Positions 1 to 6,759 of a DNA stretch of 18,513 nucleotides are shown piece by piece (positions within the stretch are counted from its first letter, which is position 1; every line of letters begins with the position of its first letter). Source of the DNA: Bacillota bacterium (GTDB lineage Bacteria; Bacillota; Limnochordia; Darwinibacteriales; DTU012). Location of the stretch: contig JAAYLQ010000202.1 in assembly GCA_012521805.1 (NCBI GenBank), positions 1 through 18,513 of the forward strand, given 5' to 3'. The notes beneath the pieces are model-generated. The model saw only the letters and a list, made by a program, of their open reading frames with translations. It was not told the origin of the DNA and searched no databases. Both the position numbers and the translations under genes were made by a program.

Positions 1-957
1 AGTTTTTGCAGCAAATACTTTAGCTTCCAGGGGATAAACCTCCGGCTTGCACATGGGCATGCCTAACGACCGCATTTTTTTAGTAAATTCTACTGCCCCC
101 AACAGCAGTCTGATTTCTTTAGCTAGATTAACCAGGTAATCTGTGTTTTGCGCCAGATATCTCCTAATGATCGGGCGCCAACTTCTAACGGTTGACCTAA
201 AAATCTGATCCAGAGCATGGTTGACCGCTGAATTAAAGACAGTTGCCGTCTGGTCAGCACGGCTCTGGCCATAGGGAATTAGGGGTGTCAGACAGCGAAA
301 ACCATCATCCGCCCGGTCCAGCCGTAAGATCCGGTCGATAATATCTCCGGAGCGGAAGAATTCAGAGTTAACAGCAACCACACCGGCTTCTACTGCCTGG
401 AGCTGTGGATTTAGGTTAACACCAATGGTAACACTTCTGATGCTCCTGGTCTGCTCCATCAGTTCTTTGGCATTGCGTTTTAGCTTTTGATACTCTTCAC
501 TATTATACACATCCTGGATCATCTCTAGTAAAGTGGTGAGTCCTGTGGAAGCAGGCTTAGCATTGTTGATTGAATTATACAGAAGGTCAACGCAGTCTGT
601 ATACAGCTCTATTTCCGAGATGCTGTACAAACAGGCGGTTATGTCCGAAACTCTGCCTTTGTCAGCCCGCAGCTGCGCAATTGTCTCGATTTGGGGCAGA
701 ACTTCTGTCAAAGTTTCGCACAGCTTGGGGTTGTTAATCAGATCCTCAACCACATCTAAGCGGTACTGAATAACTTCTGCATCACTAGTTAACAGCTGCG
801 CAAACTGTTCCTGCTCATCTACCCACGGCAGTGTGCCTTTAATCGGGATCCGCACCAAGCGATCCAATCCCAGTTTAGTGTAGAAGGATAAATCAGACAG
901 AGAAGTTTTCTTTTGCTTCTCGTATCCCTGGGGATACAGCAAACTAAAGGTGCTCAT
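1..957 (-). CDS. MutS-like ATPase, N-terminal part (cut by window edge)
   Basis: The frame is open from an ATG at 957 to the window edge (319 codons), so the C-terminal ATPase domain lies outside. Residues 1-40 (MSTFSLLYPQGYEKQ...) resemble the short N-terminal block of the two MutS-like genes further along. The next part contains a stretch typical of the MutS core/lever region (DAEVIQYRLDVVEDLINNP at about residue 59), followed by long helices. No MutS domain I (mismatch recognition) precedes it, so by inference this belongs to the MutS-related ATPases rather than canonical mismatch-repair MutS. A GGAGG sits 8 bases before the ATG. It follows the 110-residue membrane gene by 23 bases and probably shares its transcript. 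The Walker motifs cannot be checked here. Confidence 0.75.
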   Translation of the reverse strand, partial: MSTFSLLYPQGYEKQKKTSLSDLSFYTKLGLDRLVRIPIKGTLPWVDEQEQFAQLLTSDAEVIQYRLDVVEDLINNPKLCETLTEVLPQIETIAQLRADKGRVSDITACLYSISEIELYTDCVDLLYNSINNAKPASTGLTTLLEMIQDVYNSEEYQKLKRNAKELMEQTRSIRSVTIGVNLNPQLQAVEAGVVAVNSEFFRSGDIIDRILRLDRADDGFRCLTPLIPYGQSRADQTATVFNSAVNHALDQIFRSTVRSWRPIIRRYLAQNTDYLVNLAKEIRLLLGAVEFTKKMRSLGMPMCKPEVYPLEAKVFAAKT

Positions 958-980
958 CAGGACAGCCTCCATTATCAGTT

Positions 981-1313
981 TTATAATAACGCCTGGATTA
1001 AGTAGTACAAACCGCTCCGCAGCAGACTGCTGGTTCCGAAAAAGACTAGGAAAATTGCAAAGGTTAGTAAGTACAGCACCAGGGTGGAGTAGTGGTAAGC
1101 GCGCCAAATCGATGCTAATTCATACAACAGGTAAGCTGCGATCAGATACAGCGGAATGCTGATGTACCAAAAAATGTTAAAGGAAAAAAACGCTGCTATA
1201 AACAAGAACGCCAAAACTCTGCCTAAACGGAAAAACAGCATCCGCCTGGGGGTTAAAATCAACAGCGGCTGCTCAACAACAGCATCTTTGGGATCGATAA
1301 ACTGCATACTCAT
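981..1313 (-). CDS. Small hydrophobic membrane protein, unknown function
   Basis: A 110-residue protein I do not recognise. Residues 1-28 are a short, fairly polar cytoplasmic-looking head (MSMQFIDPKDAVVEQ...). About three hydrophobic segments follow, near residues 32-50, 50-68 and 78-95, with few charges. The first ATG at 1313 is preferred over the ATG two codons later because AGGTGA lies 9 bases ahead of it. It sits 22 bases after the DUF3298 gene and 23 bases before the MutS-like gene, so the three are probably cotranscribed. A membrane partner for one of these neighbours is possible but not shown. Confidence 0.7.
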   Translation of the reverse strand: MSMQFIDPKDAVVEQPLLILTPRRMLFFRLGRVLAFLFIAAFFSFNIFWYISIPLYLIAAYLLYELASIWRAYHYSTLVLYLLTFAIFLVFFGTSSLLRSGLYYLIQALL

Positions 1314-1335
1314 AGCATAATCTCACCTGCCCCAG

Positions 1336-2004
1336 TCAGTTAAAGCGATCCCACGGGATCACAAACTCCCGAATCCCGGCCGCATAGGGTGCGATTTCAT
1401 ACAGCTGGTAAAAAACCACTAATCCTGATTCTGTGAGGTAAAAATCCTCTTCATTGATATAATCCACTGGCAGCTGATCTTGAAAATACCAGGATGGATC
1501 TTCAGCAATTTGGCGGTTGATTTCATCAAGAATAATTTCACCGGCCTGCGGATGCTGAACTGCATCCTCCAGGGTGAGCGGCTGTTTCGAGCTTAAATCT
1601 AAATTTGTCGCAAACTGCACAGTAAGGCCGTGAGCACCGCCAACATACTGATAGGCAGTGGTAACCAATGATAATACCTGAGCTTGGTTGTGTTTCACTT
1701 CATATTTAGTGATGCATTGATAAGGATAGAACAGATACCCATCATCTTGGGCTTCCCGCCCCCACTCAGCAATCGCATTGGCAAAGCTCAGATGCTCAAA
1801 CCGCCAGGCAGCATTGAGGTACTCTTGATACAGCCAATCATCCAAGCCCCTAATTGTGGGTATGGACAAATCGATAGAGACATGGTCAAACTCTGCGGTA
1901 ATCGACTCTGTACCAATGCTGACTCCGCCTGCACTAACTGGGCTTACCGTGCCGAAGCAGAGACAGGCAAGCAGAATCAAGTTTAAAATCTTGCTTCCAG
2001 CCAC
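1336..2004 (-). CDS. Secreted DUF3298 (RsiV/PdaC-like) domain protein
   Basis: A 222-residue protein with a signal peptide at residues 1-25 (hydrophobic LNLILLACLCFG, then VSAGG). The middle has YQYVGGAHG near residue 120, and the C-terminus carries the pattern FYLTESGLVVFYQLYEIAPY followed by AAGIREFVIPW. Both are typical of the DUF3298 fold, usually paired with DUF4163, found in the extracytoplasmic part of the Bacillus anti-sigma factor RsiV and in the deacetylase PdaC. There is no transmembrane anchor after the signal and no cytoplasmic anti-sigma domain, so this is a free or signal-anchored extracytoplasmic protein. Start is GTG with AAGGGG seven bases upstream; an ATG overlapping it is in another frame. 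It heads the probable operon running to the left edge. Confidence 0.8.
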   Translation of the reverse strand: MAGSKILNLILLACLCFGTVSPVSAGGVSIGTESITAEFDHVSIDLSIPTIRGLDDWLYQEYLNAAWRFEHLSFANAIAEWGREAQDDGYLFYPYQCITKYEVKHNQAQVLSLVTTAYQYVGGAHGLTVQFATNLDLSSKQPLTLEDAVQHPQAGEIILDEINRQIAEDPSWYFQDQLPVDYINEEDFYLTESGLVVFYQLYEIAPYAAGIREFVIPWDRFN

Positions 2005-2015
2005 ATTTACACCCC

Positions 2016-2044
2016 TTTATAAATTTCTCATACTTGTTATTCAA
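2016..2044 (-). promoter_or_regulatory. Possible sigma-A promoter for the DUF3298 operon
   Basis: On the minus strand TTGAAT (2039-2044) and TATAAA (2016-2021) are separated by exactly 17 bases. The fit is good, but the -10 box abuts the ribosome binding site. A start about 7 bases downstream would give a nearly leaderless mRNA beginning around 2009, losing the AAGGGG sequence. Either the promoter is spurious or the gene is read nearly leaderless. Confidence 0.3.
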
Positions 2045-2160
2045 GATTTTTGTTATCGACTCCTGCCCTAACAGCCATTCAACCGCCACTTTATCAAACC
2101 ATGCGGCGAAACATTATTCCAGCCACAGAAAATCAAATGCTTGCGAAAGGGGAGGTCAGA

Positions 2161-2568
2161 ATGAAACTGGCATTCAAATTCTGTGTGCTGACATTACTGC
2201 TTACTTTAGTGGTGGGGGGCGCAGCCAGCGCTGAAGAATTGGGCAGACGCTGGGCAGCAGTTAAACCCAGGGTACTCCTGCCAGAAGCAGACACATTTTT
2301 TAATGATCTAGCGGAAGAGCTGGGAATCGAAGTGGATGAACTCAAAACTGCTTTTCAAAATGCAGTGCAGAAAAGAATGGAACAGCTGCGGACAGAGGGG
2401 GAACAAGAAACTTCTAAGCGTCTAAGAATAAAAATCCGACCACTAATCCCCAATCGTGTGCGCCGGTTTTTCCCCCACAGCGGCACACAGCGTCTGAGAC
2501 CCGGTTTCGGTATCCAAGCAAGGCCGTATCCAGGAGTGAGGAGCTGGCCAGGAATAATTAGACGCTAG
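2161..2568 (+). CDS. Small secreted basic protein, unknown function
   Basis: A 135-residue protein. The frame is open from 2050, but the ATG at 2161 is chosen because GGGGAGG lies directly upstream and a clear signal peptide starts there (MKLAFKFCVLTLLLTLVVGG, then AASAEE). The mature N-terminal half contains FFNDLAEELGIEVDELKTAF, a short helical motif of the type seen in DUF2680-like and other small secreted Firmicute proteins. The last 50 residues are strongly basic and rich in Arg, Pro and Gly (for example RLRIKIRPLIPNRVRRFF), without Cys. This suggests binding to an anionic partner such as wall polymer or nucleic acid, but that is inference. It is transcribed divergently from the DUF3298 gene. 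Confidence 0.7.
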   Translation: MKLAFKFCVLTLLLTLVVGGAASAEELGRRWAAVKPRVLLPEADTFFNDLAEELGIEVDELKTAFQNAVQKRMEQLRTEGEQETSKRLRIKIRPLIPNRVRRFFPHSGTQRLRPGFGIQARPYPGVRSWPGIIRR

Positions 2569-2617
2569 GTGGTTAAAGCCACCTAGCACCCACCCTAAAA
2601 ACAACAAAAACGGGTGG
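2564..2617 (+). terminator. Hairpin pair after the basic secreted protein
   Basis: A perfect 9-bp stem (GCTAGGTGG / CCACCTAGC, 6-base loop, 2564-2587) overlaps the stop codon. It is followed by a weaker one (CCACCC / GGGTGG, 2590-2617) with an A-rich loop. There is no T tract after either, so it may attenuate transcription or protect the 3' end rather than act as a classical terminator. Confidence 0.4.
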
Positions 2618-2676
2618 CACAAGTGGATTTGGCGAGGATTATCAATATAAATTGATTTTTTGCCAGTTTTGCCCGG

Positions 2677-2711
2677 TTGACTTTTTTCCTTAATTCTTCA
2701 TAATATATAAT
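2677..2711 (+). promoter_or_regulatory. Probable promoter of the first riboswitch unit
   Basis: TTGACT at 2677-2682 is a good -35 box. The AT-rich stretch 2700-2713 offers TAATAT (2701-2706, spacing 18) or a perfect TATAAT (2706-2711, but spacing 23 from TTGACT). The position about 25-35 bases before the aptamer fits. The exact -10 box cannot be decided by eye. Confidence 0.55.
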
Positions 2712-2730
2712 ATGGAAGTAAATAAAAACT

Positions 2731-2845
2731 CCTAATTGCTTTGTCTAGCGGGGGAACCAACTTTTTTGGGGTGAATCCTGCCCAGCAGGAGGGGCAACTT
2801 GGGTGCCCTAACCCGTCAGCTAACCTCGTAGGAGTACACCAAGCG
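2731..2845 (+). promoter_or_regulatory. Cyclic-di-AMP riboswitch (ydaO-yuaA type), copy 1
   Basis: The conserved blocks of the ydaO-yuaA class appear in order: GCGGGGGAACC (2748-2758), GGGGTGAATC (2768-2777), a variable hairpin TCCTG-CCCAG-CAGGA, then AGGGGCAACTTGGGTGCCCT and AACCCGTCAGCTAACCTCGT (2810-2829). A P1-like pairing between GCTTTG (2738-2743) and CCAAGC (2839-2844) shares bases with the terminator that follows, giving an obvious switching point. Members of this class are known to bind c-di-AMP and generally turn expression off. The only gene before the next terminator is a 32-codon ORF. Confidence 0.93.
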
Positions 2846-2879
2846 TATGTTGACTGCGGATAGTCACATGCGTTTTTTT
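2841..2879 (+). terminator. Expression-platform terminator of riboswitch 1
   Basis: The stem AAGCGTATGTTGACT pairs with AGTCACATGCGTTT (one bulged T and G-T wobbles, 6-base loop GCGGAT) and is followed by seven T. Its base overlaps the 3' side of the aptamer P1, as expected for ligand-controlled termination. Confidence 0.88.
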
Positions 2880-2919
2880 GTTCCCAAAATCAAACTCACT
2901 TCAAGGGGTTAGGAGAGTG

Positions 2920-3018
2920 ATGTTAATGTTATTTCCAGTGAAATTATCGAATAAAGTTAGATTTTTGCTTGCACTGTTGTTTGGGCTGTTTATCTTTATC
3001 CTGCTGCGTTTCTCATAA
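2920..3018 (+). CDS. 32-residue membrane peptide under riboswitch control
   Basis: A short ORF beginning MLMLFPVKLSNKVRF, followed by one hydrophobic span (LLALLFGLFIFILL) and ending RFS. It has a basic amphipathic head, a single transmembrane segment and almost no C-terminal tail. AGGAG lies 4 bases before the first ATG (2920) and 10 bases before a second in-frame ATG (2926), so either may be used. It begins 40 bases after the riboswitch terminator, and a strong hairpin follows the stop codon by 10 bases, so it appears to be the only gene the aptamer controls. I know no matching family. c-di-AMP riboswitches usually control potassium or osmolyte transporters or wall hydrolases, so a small regulator or subunit in those processes is a reasonable guess, nothing more. 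Confidence 0.65.
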   Translation: MLMLFPVKLSNKVRFLLALLFGLFIFILLRFS

Positions 3019-3028
3019 AGCTCTATAG

Positions 3029-3068
3029 AGAAAACTATGCCAACAGTTAGCTGCTGGCATAGTTTTCT
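3029..3068. terminator. Bidirectional terminator
   Basis: A perfect 14-bp inverted repeat (AGAAAACTATGCCA / TGGCATAGTTTTCT) with a 12-base loop lies between two convergent genes, the 32-residue ORF (plus) and the NIF3-like gene (minus, stop at 3073). The A/T runs inside the stem give a U-rich end in both directions, so it probably closes both transcripts. Confidence 0.8.
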
Positions 3069-3072
3069 GTGC

Positions 3073-3381
3073 TTATAGATCTAGTTTGATTACTGTATAA
3101 GCCGGTTCCTCATAAGGATGCACTCTAATCAGCTCTGCCACAACTTCCTCTATAATGTCATCGGTACAGATCAGCTCCACTTTGTACTCAGGAACTACCT
3201 CCACCCTGCCAACTTCACCAATGTGGGGATCACTCCCTGCCAGGGGACGAAACTGTCCTTCCCCTAATGTCTGCCAGCAGCAGCAGTCGTAGTTCTTGTA
3301 CTTACCTGCACCTTTAGCAAATAAAGCTGCTTTAACCTCTTCCAAATTCTCAGCAGGTACATAAAAAGCCAACTGATACAT
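3073..3381 (-). CDS. Stand-alone NIF3/CutA-like domain protein (YqfO-type)
   Basis: A 102-residue protein equal to the CutA/PII-like module that is inserted in long bacterial NIF3 (YqfO) proteins, here on its own. Typical signatures are the N-terminal LAFYVPAENLEEVKAALF, the core GEGQFRPLAGSDPHIG (residues 40-55) and the C-terminal HPYEEPAYTVIKL. Three adjacent cysteines (YDCCCW) occupy the region where the family often has one or two. Family function is not settled; metal or ligand binding is usually proposed. The start ATG has AAAGGAG eight bases upstream, formed by the last codons of the DUF1858 gene, so translation is probably coupled. It is the last gene of the operon before the bidirectional terminator. 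Confidence 0.85.
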   Translation of the reverse strand: MYQLAFYVPAENLEEVKAALFAKGAGKYKNYDCCCWQTLGEGQFRPLAGSDPHIGEVGRVEVVPEYKVELICTDDIIEEVVAELIRVHPYEEPAYTVIKLDL

Positions 3382-3386
3382 CCTAT

Positions 3387-3614
3387 CTACTCCTTTACTG
3401 CATAACCTTTTTCCTGAAAAGCCTGCTTGATCTGTTCCAGGGGAATCCGCTTTACAGCGGCTCCTTTCGGAATAGTCATGACACGGCCAGCAGTTTTGAG
3501 CATAGTTGGGTTGGTAATGCTGTCAAACCCAAGTTCCTTCATGATTGCAATAATTTCCGGATGCTCTTGGCTGAGCTCATATACACTTTTGGAAAAATCA
3601 ATAACCTTAGCCAT
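3387..3614 (-). CDS. DUF1858 domain protein
   Basis: A 75-residue single-domain protein. The sequence IDFSKSVYELSQEHPEII, then MKELGFDSITNPTML and TAGRVMTIPKGA, matches the DUF1858 pattern (an acidic Y-E-L-x-x-x-P-E helix, an LGF-x-x-I-x-N-P turn, a GR-x-MT-x-x-x-A strand). In many anaerobic Firmicutes this domain is fused to DUF438/PAS or hemerythrin modules, or stands alone beside them. A role in redox or small-ligand sensing is often assumed but unproven. No cysteine is present, so it is not itself a redox-active disulfide protein. AGGAGG precedes the ATG. It lies 41 bases after the second MutS-like gene and 5 bases before the NIF3-like gene. Confidence 0.85.
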   Translation of the reverse strand: MAKVIDFSKSVYELSQEHPEIIAIMKELGFDSITNPTMLKTAGRVMTIPKGAAVKRIPLEQIKQAFQEKGYAVKE

Positions 3615-3655
3615 TTTTGCCTCCTGTTTCTAGGCTCAGACTTTCAGCACTCCAA

Positions 3656-5197
3656 TCAAGCACTGCTGTTTAATTCCATCGGTTCAAGCTTGTAGCGCTG
3701 CTTGGGATCCCCGCTGGTTTGGAGAAACAGAATCTGTCTTTCAGACTTAGAAAAATGCTCATAAAGCTGTAAGAGATGGGTGACAAAGATCCACTTAATA
3801 TTTACTGTCGAAATAACGTCCAAAATATCATAAATTGCTGGAGCAGCTTCAGCAAAAGCTGTTGTCTGAAATGTTTCGTTAAACAGCACCAGGGAATACG
3901 GTTCCAGCTGAGCAATAATCTCAGCAACTTCAATAACTTCACTTTCAAATCTGCCTGCAGAATCACTGATTGAAATCGTGTCTTCTCCAGAAAACTGGGC
4001 TAAAACCTGGCGCCGAATACTAATTACAGCAGAACGACTTGGTATCGGCAGTCCAGCCTGGGCCAGCACTTGAGCAGTGCCGATAGAGCGTAAAAATGTA
4101 GTTTTACCACTGCTGTTATCCCCCTGCACTAAAATTCCGGTGGTTGCTCCTGCTAATTTGATATCATTGGGGACCACACTTCTGGCTGGTAAATTAGAAG
4201 CATAATTTTGAACCAACAGCAGCAGATCATACAGCTCCATGCATTCAAAAACATCGGCTTCAGCAGGAGTAATAGTTGGAAAACAGAACGGTTTGTTATC
4301 CTTTTCATAGACCCTTTTCAGCCTTAAAGCAAAGCGGTAAAACCACAATTCATCGGCCAGATGAACAAATTCCGGATAGATGCTCCTAATAATATGCACA
4401 AACAGCGTGCTTACTTCCTTAAGCGCATCATTAATCAAGTTCACTAGTTCGTATCTGGTTTCCCTTGTTTCTATCGCTAGAGTGACCGCTCCTTCCAGTT
4501 CAGGCGTTTCCTGGCTGCGGTTGAATAGGGCGCTGAAAAAAGAGGACCGCTTTTTCTGGGTCTGATCGTGAAGCTCCAGCTTGATTAAATGGGCTGCTGT
4601 CCCCTGCAGTGATTCTGTGATCTCAAAGCTGATTTCACACCCCTTGTCAATCATCGGGGCCACTTCAGTAAATTCCTGAGCGAGTTCCCTTAAGGTGCGG
4701 TAATCCGGATCATTCAGCCTCGACTCGCAGGCTGTTTTCAGTTTATTTAAGCCTTGGGATTTAATCGGATAATTATTCAGGGTTTTCAGCAGTTCCTCCG
4801 GAAAGGCAGTAATCTTACTGCAGTATAAGGCATTAGCCTCCAGCGCTGCAATTGTATCCCGAATCAGATCTAAGCTGCTGGACTGACTCTGCCCTAAGCT
4901 GGCTTTACTTCTAATCCCGGCGAGCAGTTTGTCCCATTCTGATTTGAGCTGGGAATAATTGCGGCAGAGCTCAGTAAGTTCCCGAAACAGTTCTGGATGA
5001 TCATAAAAATCGCGGCAGATCTCCTGGCGGTAAACTACATTTTCTGGATGCTGCAGCGGCTGTTCCAGGACTGAAACAACATAGTCGCATATATCTTTAG
5101 TAACGCAGGTTGTAGAGATGATCTGATCAACAGCAAGGTCTTGCAGACATTTGATCTTCGGTCCACTTTCTGGAAATTCATATAACAGGCTCAGCAC
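3656..5197 (-). CDS. MutS-like ATPase, second of tandem pair
   Basis: A 513-residue protein with a helical N-terminal two thirds similar in layout to MutS domain III and a C-terminal ABC-type MutS ATPase. Walker A is GDNSSGKTT at residues 359-367, preceded by the family VPNDIKLAG motif. Walker B is LVLFNETF (436-443), where NE replaces the usual DE. A switch histidine sits in FVTHL near 474. The mismatch-binding and connector domains of MutS are absent, as is the Smr domain of MutS2, so mismatch repair is unlikely. Start is GTG with GGGAGG seven bases upstream, overlapping the previous gene by 7 bases. The C-terminus is shorter than in the upstream paralogue and lacks its helix-turn-helix-like tail. 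The pair may work as a heterodimer (inference). Confidence 0.85.
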   Translation of the reverse strand: MLSLLYEFPESGPKIKCLQDLAVDQIISTTCVTKDICDYVVSVLEQPLQHPENVVYRQEICRDFYDHPELFRELTELCRNYSQLKSEWDKLLAGIRSKASLGQSQSSSLDLIRDTIAALEANALYCSKITAFPEELLKTLNNYPIKSQGLNKLKTACESRLNDPDYRTLRELAQEFTEVAPMIDKGCEISFEITESLQGTAAHLIKLELHDQTQKKRSSFFSALFNRSQETPELEGAVTLAIETRETRYELVNLINDALKEVSTLFVHIIRSIYPEFVHLADELWFYRFALRLKRVYEKDNKPFCFPTITPAEADVFECMELYDLLLLVQNYASNLPARSVVPNDIKLAGATTGILVQGDNSSGKTTFLRSIGTAQVLAQAGLPIPSRSAVISIRRQVLAQFSGEDTISISDSAGRFESEVIEVAEIIAQLEPYSLVLFNETFQTTAFAEAAPAIYDILDVISTVNIKWIFVTHLLQLYEHFSKSERQILFLQTSGDPKQRYKLEPMELNSSA

Positions 5198-6720
5198 TGT
5201 ACCACCTCCCTGAGCCGTTCTATCAGCTGGGGCCTGGTTAGTCCATATCTTTCTAAAATACTCTGGGCATAAGACTTGGATCCAGTATCTTCAGCTACAA
5301 TTTTATAGGTGCGGGTATTCTCTTCATCGTCTAAAACAACCGCAGTCAGACTGCTTATTTTCGTTCCTGTTTGAATTGTTTTCACCTGCTCCAGCAGCCG
5401 GTGATGATGGGTAATAAACAGTCCATAAACCCCCATTTCACATAATTTAGCGATTAAATCCCGACACATCTCAACCGACATTTCTTCATTGGTACTGGAA
5501 AAGGTTTCATTGAGCAGCACAAGGGAATCTGCGTTGATCTGGTTCAGGATTGCTTCAATTTGATTCCGCTCCTCCTGCAGCCGACCAACATTAATTCTAC
5601 TTTCGTCTGCAGGAAAATGGGTAAAGATCTGCTGAAACGGATACATTTCTCCCTTAACTGCGGGAATATAAGCACCCGCTGAAAAAAGGATAAAACTGAT
5701 GGCTACAGTCCTGAGATAGGCAGTTTTCCCACCACTGTTGGCACCGGTGAGCAGATAAAATCCAGCGGCTTCACTAAACTTAATATCATTAGGTACAATA
5801 CCGGATTCGATTTTCAGCAGCAGCGTCAGATCATAAGCATCTGTTACAGATACCTGTTTTTGTTGGGATATCTGGGCCATACAGAGCGGTATCTGATGCT
5901 CCCGCAGCACCGCAAACAACGAGTGCAGATCATGATAAAAAGCAATCTGCTTGCGATAAGTAAAAATCTCTGGATCAATTACCGTTTGGTATTGCCTGTG
6001 AAACTGTTCCAGTTCTGCAAACAGCTCGGGATACAGCTGCGATAGACCATCGAGCAGTTCATCGCTGAGTTTGCGCTCGCTGTAAGCCTGGCGCAGTTTC
6101 CGGGCTGTTTCAAACTTCTCGGCAATCTGCTGCAGTTTAGCCGCAGCATGGGTATCAGGCTCTGGATTCAGATACGCCAGCTGAGGAACTCCATCAGGAG
6201 TTTTGATTTTGACTCCAATGGTGCCTATTGATTTTAGTCCACTTCTGATTTTTTCAGCCGCCTGCTGCATGGCGATAAAATCAGCTGACTGCTGCACCTC
6301 AGTATAGCGGGTAATAAACCCGCGGAGAATGTCTGCGCGGACAGAGTCGTACAGTTCCTGATCAGCTGCAGTTTCCACAAAAGTGATGTATGTTTCTGCC
6401 AGAGCAAGGCAGGCAGTTGACTGGTAAATCGAATTTTCCTGCTGATAATAAGCGTTGTATTTGTATTCCAGTTCCTGCACAAGGGTACTTAAACTTGCCA
6501 GGTATGCCCTAACTTCCTGTTTTTCTAGTTCCAAAAACAATTCCTGCCGCTTCTTGATACCGACCGCTGATAAAGGCCGACTGAGCACAGCAAGAATATT
6601 GCTCACCTGCTCCCGGGAAAGAAATTTTTCCAGCAGGAGATCAAAATTTATATCGATAAACACCTGTTCGGGAATCTGGCCAACAGCATACTCGCTTCCC
6701 AATAGATCATATAGCTCCAT
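5191..6720 (-). CDS. MutS-like ATPase, first of tandem pair
   Basis: A 509-residue protein beginning MELYDLLGSEYAVG. Its organisation is an N-terminal cap, a helical core/lever region (about 40-300) and a MutS-type ATPase (about 305-509). Walker A is TGANSGGKTAYLR (325-337), close to the MutS consensus TGPNMGGKST. Walker B is LVLLNETFSST (400-410), followed by LFITHHHRLLEQ with the switch histidines (437-440). The end SKSYAQSILERYGLTRPQLI is the C-terminal helix motif seen in MutS/MutS2. It lacks mismatch-recognition domain I. It starts 39 bases after the EAL-domain gene and overlaps the next MutS-like gene by 7 bases. It is clearly diverged from that paralogue, so this is not a recent duplication. 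Confidence 0.87.
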   Translation of the reverse strand: MELYDLLGSEYAVGQIPEQVFIDINFDLLLEKFLSREQVSNILAVLSRPLSAVGIKKRQELFLELEKQEVRAYLASLSTLVQELEYKYNAYYQQENSIYQSTACLALAETYITFVETAADQELYDSVRADILRGFITRYTEVQQSADFIAMQQAAEKIRSGLKSIGTIGVKIKTPDGVPQLAYLNPEPDTHAAAKLQQIAEKFETARKLRQAYSERKLSDELLDGLSQLYPELFAELEQFHRQYQTVIDPEIFTYRKQIAFYHDLHSLFAVLREHQIPLCMAQISQQKQVSVTDAYDLTLLLKIESGIVPNDIKFSEAAGFYLLTGANSGGKTAYLRTVAISFILFSAGAYIPAVKGEMYPFQQIFTHFPADESRINVGRLQEERNQIEAILNQINADSLVLLNETFSSTNEEMSVEMCRDLIAKLCEMGVYGLFITHHHRLLEQVKTIQTGTKISSLTAVVLDDEENTRTYKIVAEDTGSKSYAQSILERYGLTRPQLIERLREVVQC

Positions 6721-6759
6721 TATGTTCCTGCTCCTTTCGTTAATTTAATGCTTAAACAC

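Noticed and set aside
533..769. Plus-strand open frame of 78 codons
   Set aside because: It lies opposite the MutS-like coding sequence, has no ribosome site and no recognisable protein features.
2050..2160. In-frame extension of the basic secreted protein to an ATG at 2050
   Set aside because: It would bury the signal peptide, and GGGGAGG directly precedes the ATG at 2161.
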